This document shows, piece after piece, positions 51,799-53,742 of a stretch of 53,742 bases of DNA. Position 1 is the stretch's first letter. Each line of letters opens with the position of its first letter. The translations under genes and the position numbers were made by a program. The notes beneath the pieces are model-generated. The model had not been told where the DNA came from. It saw only the letters and a program-made list of their open reading frames with translations, and made no database searches. Source of the DNA: Methanoregula sp. UBA247 (GTDB lineage Archaea > Halobacteriota > Methanomicrobia > Methanomicrobiales > Methanospirillaceae); NCBI GenBank assembly GCA_002495055.1, contig DADR01000074.1, positions 1-53,742 of the forward strand, in the 5' to 3' direction.

Positions 51799-53055
51799 AT
51801 GCATGAACCGCAGATTAATCCCTGGTCAAACAACCAGTCCGTCGATGTTGAGAAATTATTCTCTGATTTTGGTATTGAACCTATCGCTCCGGTACTTTCC
51901 GAGCTTCCTGAGATCCCGTATTTCATGCGGAGAGGTATCGTTGTCGGGCACCGGGACTACCTCCCGATAGCCACTGCAATCCGCAACTGCACGCCATTTC
52001 ATATCCTCACCGGATTCATGCCGAGCGGCCACCCCCACCTGGGCCACCTTATGGTCATGAAGGAGGTGGTCTGGCATGTGCAGCAGGGTGGAAATGGTTA
52101 CGTGACTATTGCCGACCGTGAGGCACATGCGGTCCGGGACATGTCATGGGAAAAGTGCAGGGAGTACGGGAAAGAATACCTTGCCTGCCTCTATGCACTC
52201 GGATTTGAAGGGAAGACCTATTTCCAGAGTAAAAACAACCGGCTCAAGGATCTTGCTTTTGAGGCCGCGACCAAGGTCAACTTCTCGGAACTCACGGCAA
52301 TCTACGGGTTCGGTGCCGACACCGAACTTGCCCATGCTGACAGTGTGATCACGCAGGTTGCCGATATTCTCTACCCGCAGATAGACCGTGAGCCGGCTCC
52401 GACGTTGGTCCCGGTCGGGATTGACCAGGACCCGCACATCCGGCTCACCCGGGGGATAGCCCATAAGATGCGGATGTTTACGATAGAGGAGCGGGAAGGG
52501 TATATCAGTGTCCGCTCCAAGAATGCACCGGAGATAGCGCTTGAAGCGGTCAAGAAAGCGTTCCCGCACGCCAGGAAGTACGAGGGGCATGTGGATATCA
52601 AAGATGTGTCATGTTCTGATGTGAGTACAAGAGTCCGCCAGATAGAACGTGCGAACGGGGGTTTTGCCTTCTACACGCCTTCGTCAACCTACCATATTTT
52701 CATGCCGGGACTTACCGGGGGTAAGATGTCCAGCAGCATCCCCGAAAGTATCATTTCGTTCTATGAGCCTGAAGCAACGGTAAGAAAGAAGGTGATGAGC
52801 GGTATTACCGGCGGGAGAATGACCATGGACGAGCAGAAGCGTTGTGGTGGGGAACCTGACAAATGTTCGCTGTACCTGCTCAACCTCTTCCACATGGTGA
52901 CCGAGGATGCTGAGCTTGCTGAGATCCGCAGGAAATGCGTGTCGGGAGAGATCATGTGTGGTACCTGTAAGAAGGAAACAGCGGAACGTGTGGCTGCATT
53001 CCTGAAAGATTTCAAGGAGAAAATGGACGCAGCAGCAGATAAGATCGAGGTGTAA
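51799..53055 (+). CDS. trpS: Tryptophanyl-tRNA synthetase
   Basis: 418 residues, class I synthetase. PSGHPHLGH (75-83) is the HIGH motif and GGKMSSSIPES the KMSKS motif. It is the longer archaeal/eukaryotic type with an N-terminal extension. The ATG at 51799 is used; the GTG at 51790 abuts the endA stop (TGAGTG) and would add three residues. It is second in the endA-trpS-pheS run; the pheS start lies 1 nt after its stop. Confidence 0.95.
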   Translation: MHEPQINPWSNNQSVDVEKLFSDFGIEPIAPVLSELPEIPYFMRRGIVVGHRDYLPIATAIRNCTPFHILTGFMPSGHPHLGHLMVMKEVVWHVQQGGNGYVTIADREAHAVRDMSWEKCREYGKEYLACLYALGFEGKTYFQSKNNRLKDLAFEAATKVNFSELTAIYGFGADTELAHADSVITQVADILYPQIDREPAPTLVPVGIDQDPHIRLTRGIAHKMRMFTIEEREGYISVRSKNAPEIALEAVKKAFPHARKYEGHVDIKDVSCSDVSTRVRQIERANGGFAFYTPSSTYHIFMPGLTGGKMSSSIPESIISFYEPEATVRKKVMSGITGGRMTMDEQKRCGGEPDKCSLYLLNLFHMVTEDAELAEIRRKCVSGEIMCGTCKKETAERVAAFLKDFKEKMDAAADKIEV

Positions 53056-53056
53056 G

Positions 53057-53742
53057 ATGGCGGCACTGACAACAAACGAGAAACGGTTGCTTGCAACGCT
53101 GGTAAAAGAACACCAAGCTGATGCCCCGCATCTTGCCACACTACTGGACTCAACACCGGAATCCGTAGTGCAATGGGCACACCTGTTGGAGGACAAAGGA
53201 CTGGTCACTCTTGAGCGAATTGTCGTTAAATCCTTTGTTTATTCGGCCGAAGGGAAAGAATATCTCAACAATGGACTTCCCGAGACGCAACTCCTGAAAT
53301 TTTGCCGAAATGATACCCCGCTGGTCGAACTCCAGAAACATAGCGCGTTCAGGATAGGTTTCGGGCAACTGAGAAAGAAGGGACTCATAAAAGTTGAGGG
53401 GACTTCTGTTATAAAATCACCGGGATCTTCCACTGACGCGGATGAAGCCTCCCTTAAAAATCCGTCTGCCACTGACCTGAGAACGAAGGACCTGATTAAA
53501 CGTGGAATCCTGCAGGAAACGGAATCAGTCCGAAATATCATAAGAATCAATCCCCAAGGGCTGGTGCTGGCAAAGGAGGGTCTTGATATGCGTGAAGCGA
53601 CCGGCACCCTCACCCGCGAACAGATCCTCTCCGGCGCATGGAAGACAGCAAACCTCCGCAGGTATGATGTTTCAAAACTCCCCAAAAAGTCATACCCTGG
53701 CAAGATCCACCCGTACCAGCGGATCATCGCCGAGATGCGGGA
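53057..53742 (+). CDS. pheS: Phenylalanyl-tRNA synthetase alpha subunit, N-terminal part
   Basis: Open from ATG at 53057 to the window end; 228 residues visible. The N-terminal region (MAALTTNEKRLLATLVKEHQ and on) is the winged-helix part of archaeal PheS, ending where the catalytic domain begins (YPGKIHPYQRIIAEMR). Motifs 2 and 3 lie beyond the window. GAGGTG at the trpS end precedes the start by 5 nt. In archaea pheT commonly follows; this cannot be seen here. Confidence 0.93.
   Translation, partial: MAALTTNEKRLLATLVKEHQADAPHLATLLDSTPESVVQWAHLLEDKGLVTLERIVVKSFVYSAEGKEYLNNGLPETQLLKFCRNDTPLVELQKHSAFRIGFGQLRKKGLIKVEGTSVIKSPGSSTDADEASLKNPSATDLRTKDLIKRGILQETESVRNIIRINPQGLVLAKEGLDMREATGTLTREQILSGAWKTANLRRYDVSKLPKKSYPGKIHPYQRIIAEMR

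Overview
The window is a 53.7 kb stretch of a euryarchaeal chromosome, most likely a methanogen of the Methanomicrobiales (Methanoregula-like). This rests on gene content: archaeal aIF1A, a two-repeat tRNA-splicing endonuclease, an Nre-family repair protein, a DUF2115/UPF0305 protein (methanogen-restricted as far as I know), COG1361 S-layer-type proteins, an HTH-PAS regulator, and several secreted proteins with Thr/Pro-rich stalks and a C-terminal membrane anchor. TATA-like boxes 25-28 nt before start codons also fit. No rRNA, tRNA, CRISPR array or insertion sequence was seen.

Layout. 1-9.8 kb: envelope and transport genes (ferritin-like protein, CorA-like channel, PEBP lipoprotein, MFS pump, anchored surface protein, DrrAB-type ABC exporter, RMD1/DUF155 protein, slipin). 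10-15.8 kb: YkgJ protein, aIF1A, a histidine-kinase-like protein fused to a GNAT domain, then a repair pair (Nre and DNA polymerase IV), both with C-terminal PCNA-binding-like motifs. 15.8-18.5 kb: a decaying region around an intact PhzF gene. 18.5-23.4 kb: DUF2115, an ABC-2 exporter, a TetR repressor and a ferredoxin-type aldo/keto reductase with a clear tandem operator. 23.5-28.9 kb: HTH-PAS regulator, COG1361 surface protein and RND transporter, all on the minus strand. 29-44 kb: mostly single genes (dCMP deaminase, RNB nuclease, aquaporin, orphan adenine methylase, peroxiredoxin, flavodoxin-type protein, TerB protein), interleaved with pseudogenes. 44-49.6 kb: DEAD-box helicase, iron-sulfur flavoprotein, MBL hydrolase, small multidrug exporter and two surface proteins sharing an anchor motif. 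49.7-53.7 kb: endonuclease IV and an endA-trpS-pheS translation operon that runs off the end.

Themes. Five separate export systems (MFS, two ABC-2, RND, small multidrug) sit in about 45 kb. Repair genes (nre, dinB, nfo, a dead resolvase-like gene) recur. At least three genes are clearly broken (Yip1-family, alpha/beta hydrolase, Holliday-resolvase-like), so intergenic space here is largely recent gene wreckage.

The most striking observation is the aIF1A gene. Its conserved reading frame has no ATG, GTG or TTG upstream of the OB-fold. The open frame begins directly after an in-frame TGA with an ATT codon, placed 8 nt after a GGAG Shine-Dalgarno sequence. This looks like an AUU-initiated initiation-factor gene, parallel to bacterial infC.
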